Assembly (NCBI GenBank): GCA_001051155.2
Contig: JYIP02000004.1
Span: forward strand, 869,576-933,575
Reading direction: 5' to 3'
DNA from: Chrysoporthe austroafricana
Taxonomy: Eukaryota; Ascomycota; Sordariomycetes; Diaporthales; Cryphonectriaceae
Length of the DNA: 64,000 nt
Shown: piece after piece, positions 52,869 to 64,000 of the stretch
Position numbering within the stretch: position 1 is the first letter of the stretch
Layout of the letters: each line of letters starts with the position of its first letter
Program-made: the position numbers and the translations under genes
The notes under the pieces: generated by a model
The model's database searches: none
Seen by the model: only the letters and a program-made list of their open reading frames with translations
Told to the model about the DNA's origin: nothing

Positions 52869-55800
52869 GCTGGCGCCCCCAACGGCGCCGCACCGGATGG
52901 TCAGGTCGGCGCCAACGGCGTGCAGCCGGGCCCACAGGCGTCACCGTCGTCGGCGGCCCTGGGCGCTTCGGCTCTCCCCGCCGCGTCTGGTGAGGCCTCC
53001 AGCGCTGCCGCCCCCTCGGCATCAGGCACCGGAACGGGCCAGTTCACACCGGCACACCTCACTCTGCTTCGGCAGCAGATTGCGGCGTTCAAGTACCTGA
53101 GCAAGAACTTCGGCGTGCCTGCGCAGATGCAGAATGCCCTCTTCGCGCACCGGCAACGGCGCCAGGCTTCAGTCGTCCAGCAGGTGTCCCAGCCCTCCTC
53201 GACCCCCACCCCACACCCGGCGCCCGGTAAGGCCGGCCCGGGTGTTTTGGACGCGTCGAAGGCGGAAGAGGCCGACCCCGCGCCCAAGGAGCATCGGTTT
53301 AAGAAGCTTAAGCGGCCCGAGACAATGTTGGCGGAACGCGTCAGCCTCTTCAAGCATGCGCGACGTGAGGACCGCCTGTTCATCCCTGGCCTCTTCCCTC
53401 CCGGCATTGATTTTGATCAGCTCCGGGCGGACCGTGAGAAGATAGTGTTCAACCGGATGAGCGCCCGATATCACGAGTTGAAAAATCAGCCCGGCAACCT
53501 GGCGCACTGGGATACCTCTAAGGACAGCCTCTCCGTTGATGACAGCCTGCGGCGCAAAGCCATCATCGAGATGAAATCCATCGCGCTGTACTCCAAGCAG
53601 AGGAAGCTGCGCGAGATGGTCGGGCGGCAGATGATGCAGTACGACAACCTCGCTACCACCACCAATCGCAGCCAGTACCGCCGCCTGAAGAAGCAGAGCA
53701 TCCGCGAGGCTCGGATTACAGAGAAGCTGGAGAAGCAGCAGCGAGACGCCAGGGAGAACCGCGAGAAGAAGAAGCATTCCGACTTCTTGCACGCCGTGTT
53801 CAACCACAGGCATGAGATCTTTACGACTGCCCAGAGCCAACAGAACAAGATGAGCAAGATGGGCAAGCTTATGTACAACCACCACTTTAACATCGAGAAG
53901 GAAGAGCAGAAGCGCATTGAGCGGAATGCCAAGCAGCGTCTGCAGGCCCTCAAGGCCAACGATGAGGAGGCTTACCTCAAGCTGCTCGACCAGGCCAAGG
54001 ATACGCGTATCACTCACCTTCTTAAGCAGACGGATGGCTTCCTGGGCCAGCTCGCCTCGTCTGTCAAGGCCCAGCAGCGGTCTGCCGCAGAGCGCTATGG
54101 CGACGACTCCGGCGAGTTCCTCAATGAGGAGGAGAGCGAGGATGAAGAGGACGAAGACGAGAACAGAGGCAAGATCGATTACTACGCTGTTGCTCATCGC
54201 ATCAAGGAAGAGGTCACTGAGCAGGCCAGCATCCTGGTGGGTGGCCGGCTGAAGGAGTACCAGATCAAGGGTCTGCAGTGGATGATTTCGCTGTACAACA
54301 ACAACCTGAACGGTATCCTTGCAGACGAGATGGGTCTCGGCAAGACCATCCAGACCATCAGCTTGGTGACTTACCTCATCGAGAAGAAGCAGCAGACGGG
54401 CCCTTATCTTGTCATCGTCCCCCTCAGTACGCTGACAAACTGGAACCTGGAATTTGACAAGTGGGCTCCGACCGTGAGCAAAGTGGTGTACAAGGGCCCG
54501 CCCAATGCCCGGAAGCTGCAACAAGACAAGATCCGCCAGGGACGCTTCCAGGTCCTGCTCACCACCTACGAATATATCATCAAGGACCGCAACATCCTCA
54601 GCAAGATCAAGTGGTTCCATATGATCATCGATGAAGGTCACCGTATGAAGAATGCAAACTCGAAACTCACCGCAACTATACAACAGTACTACTCGACTCG
54701 CTTCCGTCTCATCCTTACCGGGACTCCTCTTCAGAATAACCTAGCAGAACTCTGGGCGATGCTTAACTTCACGCTGCCGAACATCTTTAAGTCGGCTAAG
54801 ACCTTCGACGAGTGGTTCAACACTCCTTTTGCCAACACCGGCAGCCAAGACAAGATGGAGCTGACGGAAGAAGAGCAGATTCTCGTCATTCGCCGTCTGC
54901 ACAAGGTCCTGCGGCCCTTCTTGCTCCGTCGTCTCAAGAAGGATGTCGAGAAGGACTTGCCTGACAAGACCGAGAAGGTCGTCAAGTGCAAGTTCTCTGC
55001 TCTGCAGGCTCGGCTGTACAAGCAGATGTTCCTTCACAACAAGTTCGCTGTCAGCGATGGCAAGGGTGGCAAGACCACAGCGAAGGGTCTCAGCAACATG
55101 ATGATGCAGCTCCGAAAGCTTTGCAACCACCCCTTCGTCTTCGATGAGGTCGAGAACCAGATGAACCCGGCCAGCATATCTAACGACCTGCTGTGGCGGA
55201 CTTGCGGCAAGTTCGAGCTGCTTGATCGTATCCTACCGAAGTACCAGGCCACAGGTCATCGCGTGCTCATGTTCTTCCAGATGACGGCCATCATGGATAT
55301 CATGGAAGACTTCCTCCGGCTGCGAAACATCCAGTTCCTTCGTCTTGACGGTACGACCAAGTCGGACGAGCGTAGTGAACTCCTTTATGAGTTCAACCGA
55401 CCCGACTCGCCCTTCTTCATGTTCTTGCTCTCGACTCGCGCCGGTGGTCTCGGTCTCAACCTTCAGACGGCCGATACCGTCATTATCTATGATTCTGACT
55501 GGAATCCCCACCAGGATTTGCAGGCCCAGGATCGTGCGCATCGTATCGGACAGAAGAACGAGGTCCGTATTCTGCGTCTGATCAGCTCCAACTCCGTCGA
55601 GGAGAAGATCTTGGAGCGAGCCAGGTACAAGCTTGACATGGACGGCAAGGTCATCCAGGCCGGTCGTTTCGATCACAAGTCCTCTGAGACCGAGCGTGAT
55701 GCCATGCTTCGGACCTTGCTTGAATCTGCAGACCTCGCAGAGGCTGGCGAGCAAGAAGAGATGGACGATGAGGAGCTGAATATGATCCTCGCCCGTAATG

Positions 55801-56983
55801 ATGAAGAAGTCTTGGTCTTCCAACAGCTGGACGAGGAGAGAGCCAAGGACCCCATCTACGGAACTGCGCCGGGTTCCAAGAAAGTTCCCCGCCTTATGAC
55901 GGAGGATGAACTGCCTGACATCTACCTCAATGAGGACAACCCGGAGCAACCGGAGGAGACGGACACCATCCTTGGACGTGGTGCGCGTGAAAGGACGAAG
56001 GTGCGATACGATGATGGCCTGACCGAAGAGCAGTGGCTCATGGCTGTCGATGACGACGAGGACTCGCCTGAAGCTGCGGCCGCCAGAAAGCAGGCGCGAA
56101 AGGACAAGCGGGAGAAGAACAGGATGAAGAAACTTGGGGCGCTGAACGGCTCCGAGGGGTCTCCTGCGGCCAGCCGAGCCAGTAGCGAGGAGCCACAGGA
56201 GACACCAGTCAAGAAGCGTGGTCGCAAGCCCGGTACCAAGAATGACAAGAGAAAGGCGGAGGAAGGCGACGACGAGCCTCCACCAAAGAAGCGCCGGGGC
56301 CCGCAAGGACGACCGAAGGCTGTTGCTGCGGCTACTGGGGACAGCAAAGTCAGCGTTGAACAACGAGAGGTGCTGCAGAAGAGCCTGCGCGTTCTCTTCG
56401 ACAAGCTGATGAACCTCGAGGTGGATGATCCTGATCCGGAGCCAGAGGAGGACGACAAGGACGACGATGACGAGCCTCCCAAGCGTCTGATTATCGGGCC
56501 GTTCATCAAGCTGCCTCCGAAGAGGGACTACGCCGACTACTATGTTGTCATTCAGAACCCTATCTGCATGAATCACATCGAAAAGAAGATCAAGAAGGAG
56601 GAATACAACAGCCTCAGCGACATGCGTAGGGACATCGAGCTCATGTGCAACAACTGCAGGACCTACAATGACGACAGCGCACTAATCCACACGGATGCCA
56701 CTACTATTCAGGTCAGTCTGCGCATCCAAGCCAGAGGCTCTATCATGGCGGGACTTACTAACGCTCTCGACAGGACTACTTCACGAAAGAGTACGAGCAG
56801 CAACTGCAAGACAACCCTGAACTGAATGAGCTGGAGGACACCTCGTCGCAGAAAGACACATCTGCCCCGCCCACGACGAGTGCTGGCACTCCACAGCCTC
56901 GGATCAGGCTCATCAACAACTCGGCCAACAGCGCCAACGGTCGGCCCAGCAGCGCTGCTCGGAGCGAGGATGGCGACGACTAG
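52497..56983 (+). CDS. SNF2: SWI/SNF-RSC type chromatin-remodelling ATPase (Snf2/Sth1, bromodomain)
   Basis: ATP-dependent nucleosome remodeller. Exons 52497-52598, 52692-56711 and 56774-56983 give 1443 aa. N-terminal region with a long poly-Gln run (CAG repeat around 52829-52876). HSA-type helix around residues 340-400 (QQRDARENREKKKHSDFLHAV). Helicase lobes follow: GLQWMISLYNNNLNGILADEMGLGKTIQ (Walker A from ~579, shown without gaps up to its core), DEGH box at 681-684, LTGTPLQNNL, and motifs V/VI in STRAGGLGLNLQTAD and AHRIGQ. Then SnAC-type DGKVIQAGRFD, an AT-hook-like KKRGRKPG and KKRRGPQGRP, and a C-terminal bromodomain (about 1290-1390: RDYADYYVVIQNPICM, CNNCRTYNDDSA). The last intron (62 nt) lies inside the bromodomain; its retention would cause a frameshift to a stop at 56825. 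By length it is nearer Sth1/Snf21 (RSC) than yeast Snf2, but many Pezizomycotina have a single such gene, so assignment is open. Confidence 0.94.
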
Positions 56984-57968
56984 TAGGGCTGTGTAATCGC
57001 TGACTTCGGGAATGATGATTGCATCCACGTTCGCGTTAGGGGCTGGAGTTAGACTGGGCGGACGGACGGATCGGACTTGTCTGCGGTACCATTGCATTTT
57101 GGTTCATGAGGCGTCTGGGTGCGAACGAGAGGGAAATACCATGAAGGACACGGCCGGTTTGTTAGGAAGCGTGGCGGCTTGTACATAGAATCTGCACACG
57201 ACACTCGCCCGCGCCCGCTCTGTCGAGTGACTGACCCACAGCTGCGCGCCGGCGGCTCCGGCTGTACCTGTACCACGCCGAGGGCGTCTGCAGCCGTGGC
57301 CGCGCTGGTTGGTATGCGCTGGTGGGAGTGGGTTCGCAGCATTGTTCCTACCTTCGTGGTGCGTGCGGACCAGAAGAGTGGTTCTTCTTCTGCAGGTTTA
57401 TCTAGACCACAGTGTATTAATCATTGCACACAATCGCGAGCTCTGTCTGGCGAACGGATGCGGATGCGATGCGAATGCGATGCGGATGCATGTGTGGCGC
57501 GCGTCTGTCATCTACTCTCTCTACCCAGGCAGCGCGCTGGTGAAACTAGATTACGATGGCAGAGGCGTGTCGGTGAGGCGCAAGGCGCCGCAGGAGATCC
57601 CACGCGTTTATGCGAGCTTGGATTTTGCTGGACCTCGACGAGCCCGAAGCCCAATAGCTGCTTGCTGCTTGGAAGCTGGAGGGTCCAGTCGCGCCGGGGC
57701 CAGCCAGGCCCTTAGTTGTTTAAATTGACGTCCCGCTGCATCCTAGCTACCCTGAACCCGGCCTGGCCACTTGGACCTATTCCGTAACTGACGTTCCCCC
57801 TTTACGTTTGACTACTACTTACTATCCCACCTTTTCCTTCACTGCCCACCTACCTTCGCGACACTCGCTCCGTCTGCTGTTGCTGGCTGTTGCTGACAGC
57901 AGCACTCGATCATTGTCTTATCTCCAGCACGCACACACACATACACAGCCGAGAAAGCTGCCGCGACC
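56984..57968 (+). promoter_or_regulatory. Intergenic region between the Snf2-type gene and coronin
   Basis: 985 bp. It contains short GATGCG/GATGCAA tandem units at about 57455-57491 and a C/T-rich leader with CACACA tracts just before the coronin ATG. No gene recognised. Confidence 0.5.
57455..57491 (+). repeat. Short GGATGCGATGCGA-type tandem repeat
   Basis: Overlapping GATGCG, GATGCGAAT and GATGCGGAT units over about 37 bp. Confidence 0.7.
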
Positions 57969-60420
57969 ATGTCTGGCCGCTTCGTGCGCGCGTCGAAGTA
58001 TCGTAAGCCCCCCCACCTACCACCCGCCACGCACACGCACGTCAGCGGACGTCCTCGAGGCACACGAGCAGCGCCGCCCGGGCACGCTGGGCTCGATGGG
58101 CGTCCGCTCGTGCCGTGATAGGCTGCGACCGGCTGGCTGACGACGGGGGGCCCCAATCGCCTCGCTACAGGACACGTCTTCGGGAAGCCGACCAGGAAGG
58201 AGTTCTGCTACGACAACCTCCACATCAGCCGGAATGCCTGGGACACGAACCTCATAAAGTACGGCCCGCGAGCGCCCTCCTCCTCCCTCCCTCCCTCCCT
58301 CCCTCCCTCCCTCCCGCGCGCACTTGTCGACCTCGACGGCTGACGTTCTCTCCCTCCCGCGTTCTCTAGGGCGAACCCCGAGTTCCTCTCCGTTAATTGG
58401 GAGTCCGGCGGCGGCGGCGCATTCGCGGTCATCCCCCTGAACGAGCGCGGCAAGCTGCCCGACCAGATACCGCTGTTCCGTGGACACACTGCTGTGGTGC
58501 TGGATACGGACTGGTAAGAAGCGTTCCTCTGTCCCCCGTGCTCCCGGCCCGCCCTGCCCCTTGATCCCAAGGAGGCATGGGAGCACGTGCTTGGTTGTCT
58601 CCAGTGCTGACGACCGCGTGGTCTCCTCGTCTAGGCACCCCTTCAACGACCACATTATCGCATCTGGTTCCGACGATGGCAAGATCTTCATATGGCAGGT
58701 CCCCAAGGACTTCACCCTCTTCACCGACGCGGAGGAGCCGGCGGATGTTGCGCCTACGAGCAAGCTGACTGGACATACGAGGTACGAGCCCACACACTAC
58801 AGCTGCCCACAAGAGGGGGAGAGGGGGCGTGCCTACAAGGACACACGTGCATAGATGTACATAGCGCTGACAAGCGTCCAGAAAGGTCGGCCAGGTCCTC
58901 TTCAACCCCGCCGCCGAGAACATCCTCGCCTCCGCCTCCGGCGACTACACCATCAAGCTGTGGGACATCGGCACCGGCCAAGCGCCGCTGAAGCTCCAGC
59001 ACGGCGACATCGTCCAGTCCCTGTCGTGGAACGCGAGCGGCAACCTGCTCGTCACGACCTCGAGAGACAAGAAGCTGCGCGTCTGGGACGTCCGCCAGGA
59101 GAAGCCCGCGCACGTGGGGCCGGGCCACGAGGGCGCCAAGAACAGCCGCGCCGTGTGGATGGGCGAGCACAACCGTATCGCCACCACGGGCTTCTCGCGC
59201 ATGAGCGACCGCCAGATCGCGTTGTGGGAGCCCGGCCAGGACAAGCCGATCGGCGGCTTCACGAACCTGGACTCCATCTCGGGCGTGTGCATGCCGTTCT
59301 GGGACGACGGCACCAACTGCCTGTACCTTGCCGGCAAGGGGTAAGTGGACACGGGAGGAGCTCGTCGCGGGACAGACGGACGGAGCGGGCGTTTTTGGCT
59401 AACGGCTGTGCGCAGTGATGGCAACATTCGCTACTTCGAGTACGAGAACGACAAGTTCGAGTTCCTGTCCGAGTACAAGTCTGGCGACCCACAGAGAGGC
59501 GTCGCCTTCCTCCCCAAGCGTGGTGTCAACGTGAGTGACCGTCCCAGACCCTGATGCTGGTGCCCTGGAGTTCTACCTGCTGACTCGGGGTGCAGCTGCA
59601 CGAGAACGAGGTCATGCGCGCATTCAAGACCGTCAACGACCTCTACATCGAACCTATCTCCTTCACCGTCCCTCGTCGGGCCGAGACCTTCCAGTCCGAC
59701 ATCTACCCACCTTGCACAGGTCTCAAGCCTGCCATGTCCGCGACGGAGTGGCTCTCGGGGAAGACTGCGCTGCCCGCAAAGATCGACCTCGAGAGCGTGT
59801 ACGAGGGCAATGCCGCCAAGGAGGTCGCGGCCGACTACAAGCCTCCAGCAGCTGCACCGGCCCCGGCCCCCGCGCCGGCTGCCAAGCCTGCGCCGAAGGA
59901 GCCCGAGCCGTCGCCCGTCGCGGCGCGCGCGCCGCCGCCCTCCATGGCGCAGCAAAAGGGCTCGATGGCTGCCGCGGCGTCCAAGTTCGCGGACAAGGAC
60001 GAGGAGGACGAGGACGAGGCCGAGACCTCCAGCTTCGAGGAGGTGCAGAAGCCCACGCCGCGGGCGTCGCTGCCTGTGCGCTCAGAACCCGCCAAGCCGG
60101 CGGTCTCCATATCGCACGCCCAGCTCCCGTCGCCGGCCAAGGCCACCCCACCACCGGCGGCGGCGACGGCTCAATCCTCCTCGGGGCTGCACTCGCCGTC
60201 GGTCGAGACGTCGCTGGAGCAGATCAAGAAGCTCATCGAGGCGCAGACCAAGATCATCACGGCGCAGGGCGACAAGCTGAACCAGCAGAGCGAGGCCATC
60301 AGCCAGCTCACGGGCGAGGTCGAGACGCTCAAGAAGAGGGTGGTCTCGGCAGGGAGCAGCCAGGACCAGGTCGAGAGGATCCGCCAGCTGGAGCTGGAGC
60401 TGGAGGAGGCGAGGTCTTAA
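57969..60420 (+). CDS. CRN1: Coronin, actin-binding WD-repeat protein
   Basis: Binds F-actin and Arp2/3 at cortical actin patches and regulates polarised growth and endocytosis. Seven exons: 57969-58002, 58171-58258, 58370-58513, 58635-58781, 58882-59340, 59416-59530 and 59596-60420, giving 603 aa. All junctions restore conserved sequence. The N-terminus MSGRFVRASKYRHVFGKP is the coronin signature. A seven-bladed propeller follows (SGSDDGKIFIWQVP, SASGDYTIKLWD, TTSRDKKLRVWDVR) with the C-terminal extension DIYPPCTGLKPAMSATEWLSG. Then comes a unique Ala/Pro-rich region with an acidic EDEDEAETSSFEE patch. The end is a coiled coil (about residues 540-600, EQIKKLIEAQTKIITAQGDK onward) for oligomerisation and Arp2/3 contact. 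Intron 2 carries a (CCCT)n repeat. Confidence 0.95.
58275..58314 (+). repeat. (CCCT)n repeat in coronin intron 2
   Basis: About eight CTCC/CCCT units inside the 58259-58369 intron, upstream of the branch site GCTGACG. Confidence 0.9.
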
Positions 60421-61399
60421 GGGGGGCCGGGGGGGGGGGGTTGCTGTCGAGCGTGTGTGATCGGACAAAAGTACCTGTGAAGGGACACAGTCCGAGAGCC
60501 ATAAGGTCCTTCATGCCTTGTGTGTGTGTACCTGTACTCCGTGCGTGAGAGTGAGAACAAGACCAAGCAAATCGAGCAGTGTCAAACCAACTGACTGCGC
60601 GCATCTGTTTGCTTGATGTATGGCGCCGTGATCTGCAGTGTACAAACTTCATGCCCACCCATTCCATCCTTAGGAGCTTGTTTAGCAAACACCTTATAAT
60701 GTGCACGATTCTATAGAGCGGACAATCTTTTTGATAGTCACGCTGCTAGCACCCAACTTGCCCGAGTAATTTGAATATGTCTCTTATTCAACTTACCGAG
60801 GCATCAAATGGGCAACCTGCCGACTCCTTTAAGAACTGCCGACAATGATACAAAGCCCCTCTTCATGTCGTCGACTATTAAAACTATTGGGACGCCTATG
60901 CTCATATTAGTATCTTGGCCGGGGCCTCCCGAGTCCGGCAGCTGGCAGCCAGCTGTGAGGCATCCCTGGCCAGCTGCAGCCAACGTCCCCTGCTTCTCGA
61001 CAAACCAAGAAAGGGGAAGGGGGGTCATTTCTCGCATCAAGAACACACAGGGCCCCAGTTACCCCAAAAAGGATGACAGAACAACGCCCCCCCTTTTCCG
61101 CCCGACGCCTCGTCCGGATACGCTCTATGAGAACCTAAGGGGCCACGAGGATGAGGGCTTGGGGGAGCCGGCGGCTGGTGCACATTGTGGTGTTCTCTTT
61201 GCAGTTGTGCCCTTGCCCTCACCCTGGCGATGTTGATCTTGATCTGATATCGCGTCTCGAAGGCCGGTTTTGTGCTACGGCCGTCGGGCGAGCTGCTCGG
61301 CGTTCGTTCGTGCGCTCTCTGGAAGGGCCTTCCGGTATGCCTCTGGCTGCTGCGACGGAGACAAGCGTCTGGGCGTCTGGGCGATGACCTTACGCGTCT

Positions 61400-61505
61400 T
61401 TCTTTTTTTTTTTTTCTTCCTTTTTTCTCTTCTTTACTCTTTTTATCTTTTTTTTCCTTCTTTATTCCTCTTTTCTCTTCTTTCTCTCCTCTTTATCTTT
61501 TGTTC
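61400..61505 (+). repeat. Polypyrimidine (T-rich) tract
   Basis: Over 100 bp of almost pure T and C with scattered A, between two convergent genes. Confidence 0.8.
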
Positions 61506-61937
61506 TTATGCTCGTAGAGAGTATAGTGTGAGGCGAAATGATACTCGAGTTGACAGTTTTCGGCTAGGGAGAGAGAACTGTTGAAACATGGGGCAATGAA
61601 ATTCCCGATGACAATGCGTCCTTTACACTAATACGATTTGGCTTGTTATCTCAAGGAACGCCTCTCTCCTCAATGGGAGCGCCTGACAAGTATGAGAGAT
61701 TTGGATTCAGCCATACGTGCGGCGGAGCTGCACACTCTCTTCAGTTGATAAGGCTAATCTTGAGTGGTTGAGCTGGATGCTATGGTGAAGAAGGGAAAGA
61801 AAGGAGAGAGAAAAAAAAAAGGAGGGGGAGAACAACATATGGCTTCTGCGATGCGCGCGGTTGGATTGTGCAGGTGGACCTCTAGAAGGACATCAGAAGC
61901 CAGAAGAGCGGTGCATCAGACGACGGATACCAGCAGT

Positions 61938-61992
61938 GTGCCCTCTGAGCGAGCTGGCATATTAGAGGCCAAGGGTTCAATTCCTGGTGCAC
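61938..61992 (+). ncRNA. tRNA-like sequence with D-arm and T-arm but no anticodon arm
   Basis: GTGCCCT at the 5' end faces GGTGCAC at the 3' end, with four clean pairs (GTGC/GCAC) at the outside. TGAGCGAGCTGG at 61946-61957 fits polymerase III box A, and GGTTCAATTCC at 61974-61984 fits box B. Box A and box B are too close for a full tRNA; the anticodon arm appears deleted. This form occurs in tRNA-derived SINE heads and tRNA pseudogenes. Confidence 0.4.
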
Positions 61993-62248
61993 ACTAGTGG
62001 ATTTGCCGTTGCATTTGAGCTCTAAGGGAACAAGCCCGAGTAGGAAAACCGAGCGCAAGCAAGTCGTTGGTTCCTTTCCAAAGGCGGACGGCACAGCAAT
62101 GTTTCGTCTAGAGATTTTGCTAAGGTTCTTTTCTTTCTTTTTTCTTTTCTCTTCTTTTCTTTTAATATTTTTTTGGCCTTTTTTGGTCGGTTGAGGGTAT
62201 ATTGGTTCGTCCTCTTCCATCTCCGACTATAAATCTATTACTAATTTC

Positions 62249-63293
62249 TCAGCAGGTCCAGCCGCCGTCCACCGAAAGGTTCTCCCCCGAAATGAAAGAG
62301 GACCAGTCGCTCAGCATGAAGAGGATGGGCTGTGCCTGCTCGTGCGCCTGCGAGACTCGCCTCTGGATGGTGTGAGCTGTCACATCCGGCATCTCGCGGC
62401 CGCTCGCCTTCAGTCGGTTGGTCGCGTTCTCCAGCATGGCTGTCCATGTGTGGCCGGGACTTGTGGCATTGATCCTTATACCTTTGGGACCATACTCCTT
62501 GGCAACGGCCCTGGTGAGCCCTAAGACGCCGTGCTTGGAGGCTGTGTAGGGTGCGTTGGCCCCTGTGGCGATGTCAGCTCAGCTGGCCCCTATCCGAGTG
62601 GCGCAAACCATTCGACGGCAGGAGAGGAATAACAGGCAGAGAAGGCCCACTTGAGAGACGTACCGAGACCGATTTTACTCAGGATACTGGCAACGTTCAC
62701 GATCACCGCGCCCCGCTCCATCCTCTTCAGCTCGGCCCGCATACTGTTGAACACGCCCGTCAAGTTCGCGTTGATCACGGTATGCCATGTCGACGACTTC
62801 ATCTCCAGAATTGGCACAGCCTCCGGGGCCTCAAGGGCTGCTGCGTTGACTACAACAGCAGAGAAAAAAAAGGTCAGTATCTTCTGCGCTCCTGTTAATT
62901 TCGTCTCTCTGGTGACTGACCAGCTCCGTCCAGCCGCCCAAATTTGTCCACGGTCGCCTGGATCCAGGCGTCCACCGCATCCTCATCCACCAGGTCCAAG
63001 CTGTACGACATCACACCATCCTTTCCGTAATGGGACAGCAAGGCGACCTCGGCCTCGTTCTTGGCCAGGCGCTCCTTATTGCGTCCACAGAATGACACGT
63101 ACGCGCCGAAGGAAGCCAAGGCGAGGGCAACCGAGAATCCCATCCCGGAGGAGCCCCCGGTAATGGCGTAAACTTTGCCCTTGAAGCTTGACTCGAGGGT
63201 GACCTGCTCGGGCCTCAGGCCGGTGCCGGCGCCGGATCCGTCGCCGGATCCGTTGCCGTTGGCCTGGCTTTGGGTGCCGTTGTTATCAGCCAT
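62249..63293 (-). CDS. Short-chain dehydrogenase/reductase (SDR), classical type
   Basis: NAD(P)-dependent oxidoreductase; substrate not predictable. Minus-strand exons 63293-62921, 62849-62664 and 62562-62249 give 290 aa. Cofactor motif TGGSSGMG at residues 45-52, NANLTG Asn at 153, catalytic Ser179 (NVAS), Tyr192 and Lys196 (PYTASKHG), then PGHTWT and the C-terminal FISGENLSVDGGWTC typical of classical SDRs. The usual NNAG motif is replaced by VNAAAL. The first ~40 residues are Gly/Asn/Ser-rich, precede the Rossmann fold and look disordered. CGRN after beta-strand 3 suggests NADP preference by the basic residue, weakly. Introns of 71 and 101 nt have GTCAGT and GTACGT donors. The gene is not in an evident cluster. 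Confidence 0.92.
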
Positions 63294-64000
63294 GGTGGGT
63301 TCGAATTTCGATTCGAGTTTCAAGCCTGCGGGAGGGTCTGTGTCGAGGCCTATGTAAGTCGTTGGTCCTCGAGCAGGTCAACTTTATTTTGGGTTTGTTA
63401 GGTAACACTTTGCGACGCGACCTCCTTTCAACCTCCTTTATTTCCGCCATGGGTGAGCTGCCGTCTGATACATATATGAACTAGGTTATCCGGTGGAGTC
63501 TCGTTGATCACCGGGCCCAGAACGACCAATCCTTCTCAGCGCTCTCTTGCAGAACGAACATCACTGGACGGCAAGAAGATGGGGAACATATCCCCGGTCT
63601 CGCCCGGCCTTACTCGGTATGCAAGAGTTGCGGTGGGCCTTCCGGTTCCTTCTCCGTCGGTTCCTGAAGGGCACTGTGGAGACCAACAGTTCGAGCGTTG
63701 CGCAGCCCATGTAGCATTCTATGGGTCGGTCCGCCGGGAATCGTCAAGGGAATAACTCCTCGTGCCATGGTGAGTGCCGGCCACCAGTGCCCATACCAGT
63801 TAGCCACAGTTGATCATGATTCGAGAACGTTGCTCATCTTTCTGCATAGAGCGCTGGTCCTCATTGGAGCCCAGGGGCTTTCTTCGGACGGCACTGCTTC
63901 GGCGGAGTTACGCACGCCAGCGGTGGCCAGTGTGCAAGGCGAACTACCTTGCTGGTCCACACCGCGGTTTCTCACGAGACCTGATCTGTCGACTATCACC
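63294..64000. promoter_or_regulatory. Upstream region of the SDR gene, to window end
   Basis: Promoter side of the minus-strand SDR gene. Only short reading frames are present and none is recognised as a protein. The neighbouring gene beyond 64000 is not visible. Confidence 0.4.

Larger units (their letters stand above)
60421..62248. other. Convergent region between coronin and the SDR gene
   Basis: 1.83 kb. Holds 3' flanks, a 120-bp T/C-rich tract (61400-61505), further T-rich tracts near 62125-62185 and a tRNA-like element at 61938-61992. An ATG-initiated 142-codon frame at 60808-61236 lacks family motifs and is not called as a gene. Confidence 0.5.

Noticed and set aside
53169..54683. 504-codon minus-strand open frame opposite the Snf2-type ATPase
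   Set aside because: Antisense shadow; Leu/Val-rich without domain features.
60808..61236. ATG-initiated 142-codon frame between coronin and the SDR gene
   Set aside because: Biased composition, no motifs, no visible splice or promoter context; it may lie in the coronin 3' flank.

Overview
The window reads as nuclear DNA of a filamentous ascomycete, most likely a Sordariomycete. It is GC-rich, genes lie on both strands, and introns are mostly 45-150 nt with GTRNGT-type donors, CTAAC/CTGAC-like branch points and YAG acceptors. The proteins are fungal orthologues: a Bmt5-type rRNA methyltransferase, a YDR124W-like protein, coronin, an Snf2/Sth1 ATPase and a CFIm25 that budding yeast lacks. Intergenic DNA carries much simple repeat. 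Two single-N positions sit inside poly-T tracts and mark draft-assembly joins. No prokaryotic, viral or CRISPR feature was seen.

Layout. 0.2-15.3 kb, plus strand: mitochondrial GABA transaminase, serine palmitoyltransferase subunit 2 and a YCF1/MRP-type ABC-C transporter whose second ATPase domain is broken up by three introns. 15.3-28.2 kb: about 12.9 kb with no recognisable gene, ending at a YDR124W-like (DUF2841) protein gene (28.2-30.2 kb). 30.2-36.1 kb: a second gene-poor stretch, with an AT-richer island and a tRNA-like sequence. 36.1-63.3 kb is gene-dense: Bmt5 (-), a large unrecognised basic/coiled-coil protein (+) with an in-frame TAG followed by 194 more coding-like codons, a PhyH-family dioxygenase (-), CFIm25 (+), a YjbQ/UPF0047 protein (-) sharing a 352-bp promoter region with a WDR70-like protein (+), a bromodomain Snf2/Sth1 remodeller (+), coronin (+) and an SDR oxidoreductase (-).

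Functional picture. This is an ordinary chromosomal neighbourhood of mainly housekeeping genes, not a biosynthetic or defence cluster. Nuclear functions are frequent in the right half (rRNA methylation, pre-mRNA 3'-end processing, WDR70, Snf2 ATPase, the unknown basic protein), but nothing shows co-regulation. The items most worth following are the in-frame stop at 42.63 kb, the long gene-free region before the YDR124W-like gene, the YjbQ protein with an Asn-rich, membrane-anchor-like N-terminus, and two tRNA-like sequences.

All exon structures were read by eye from splice signals and conserved protein sequence. Every multi-exon CDS was checked to sum to a multiple of three. No database search was possible.
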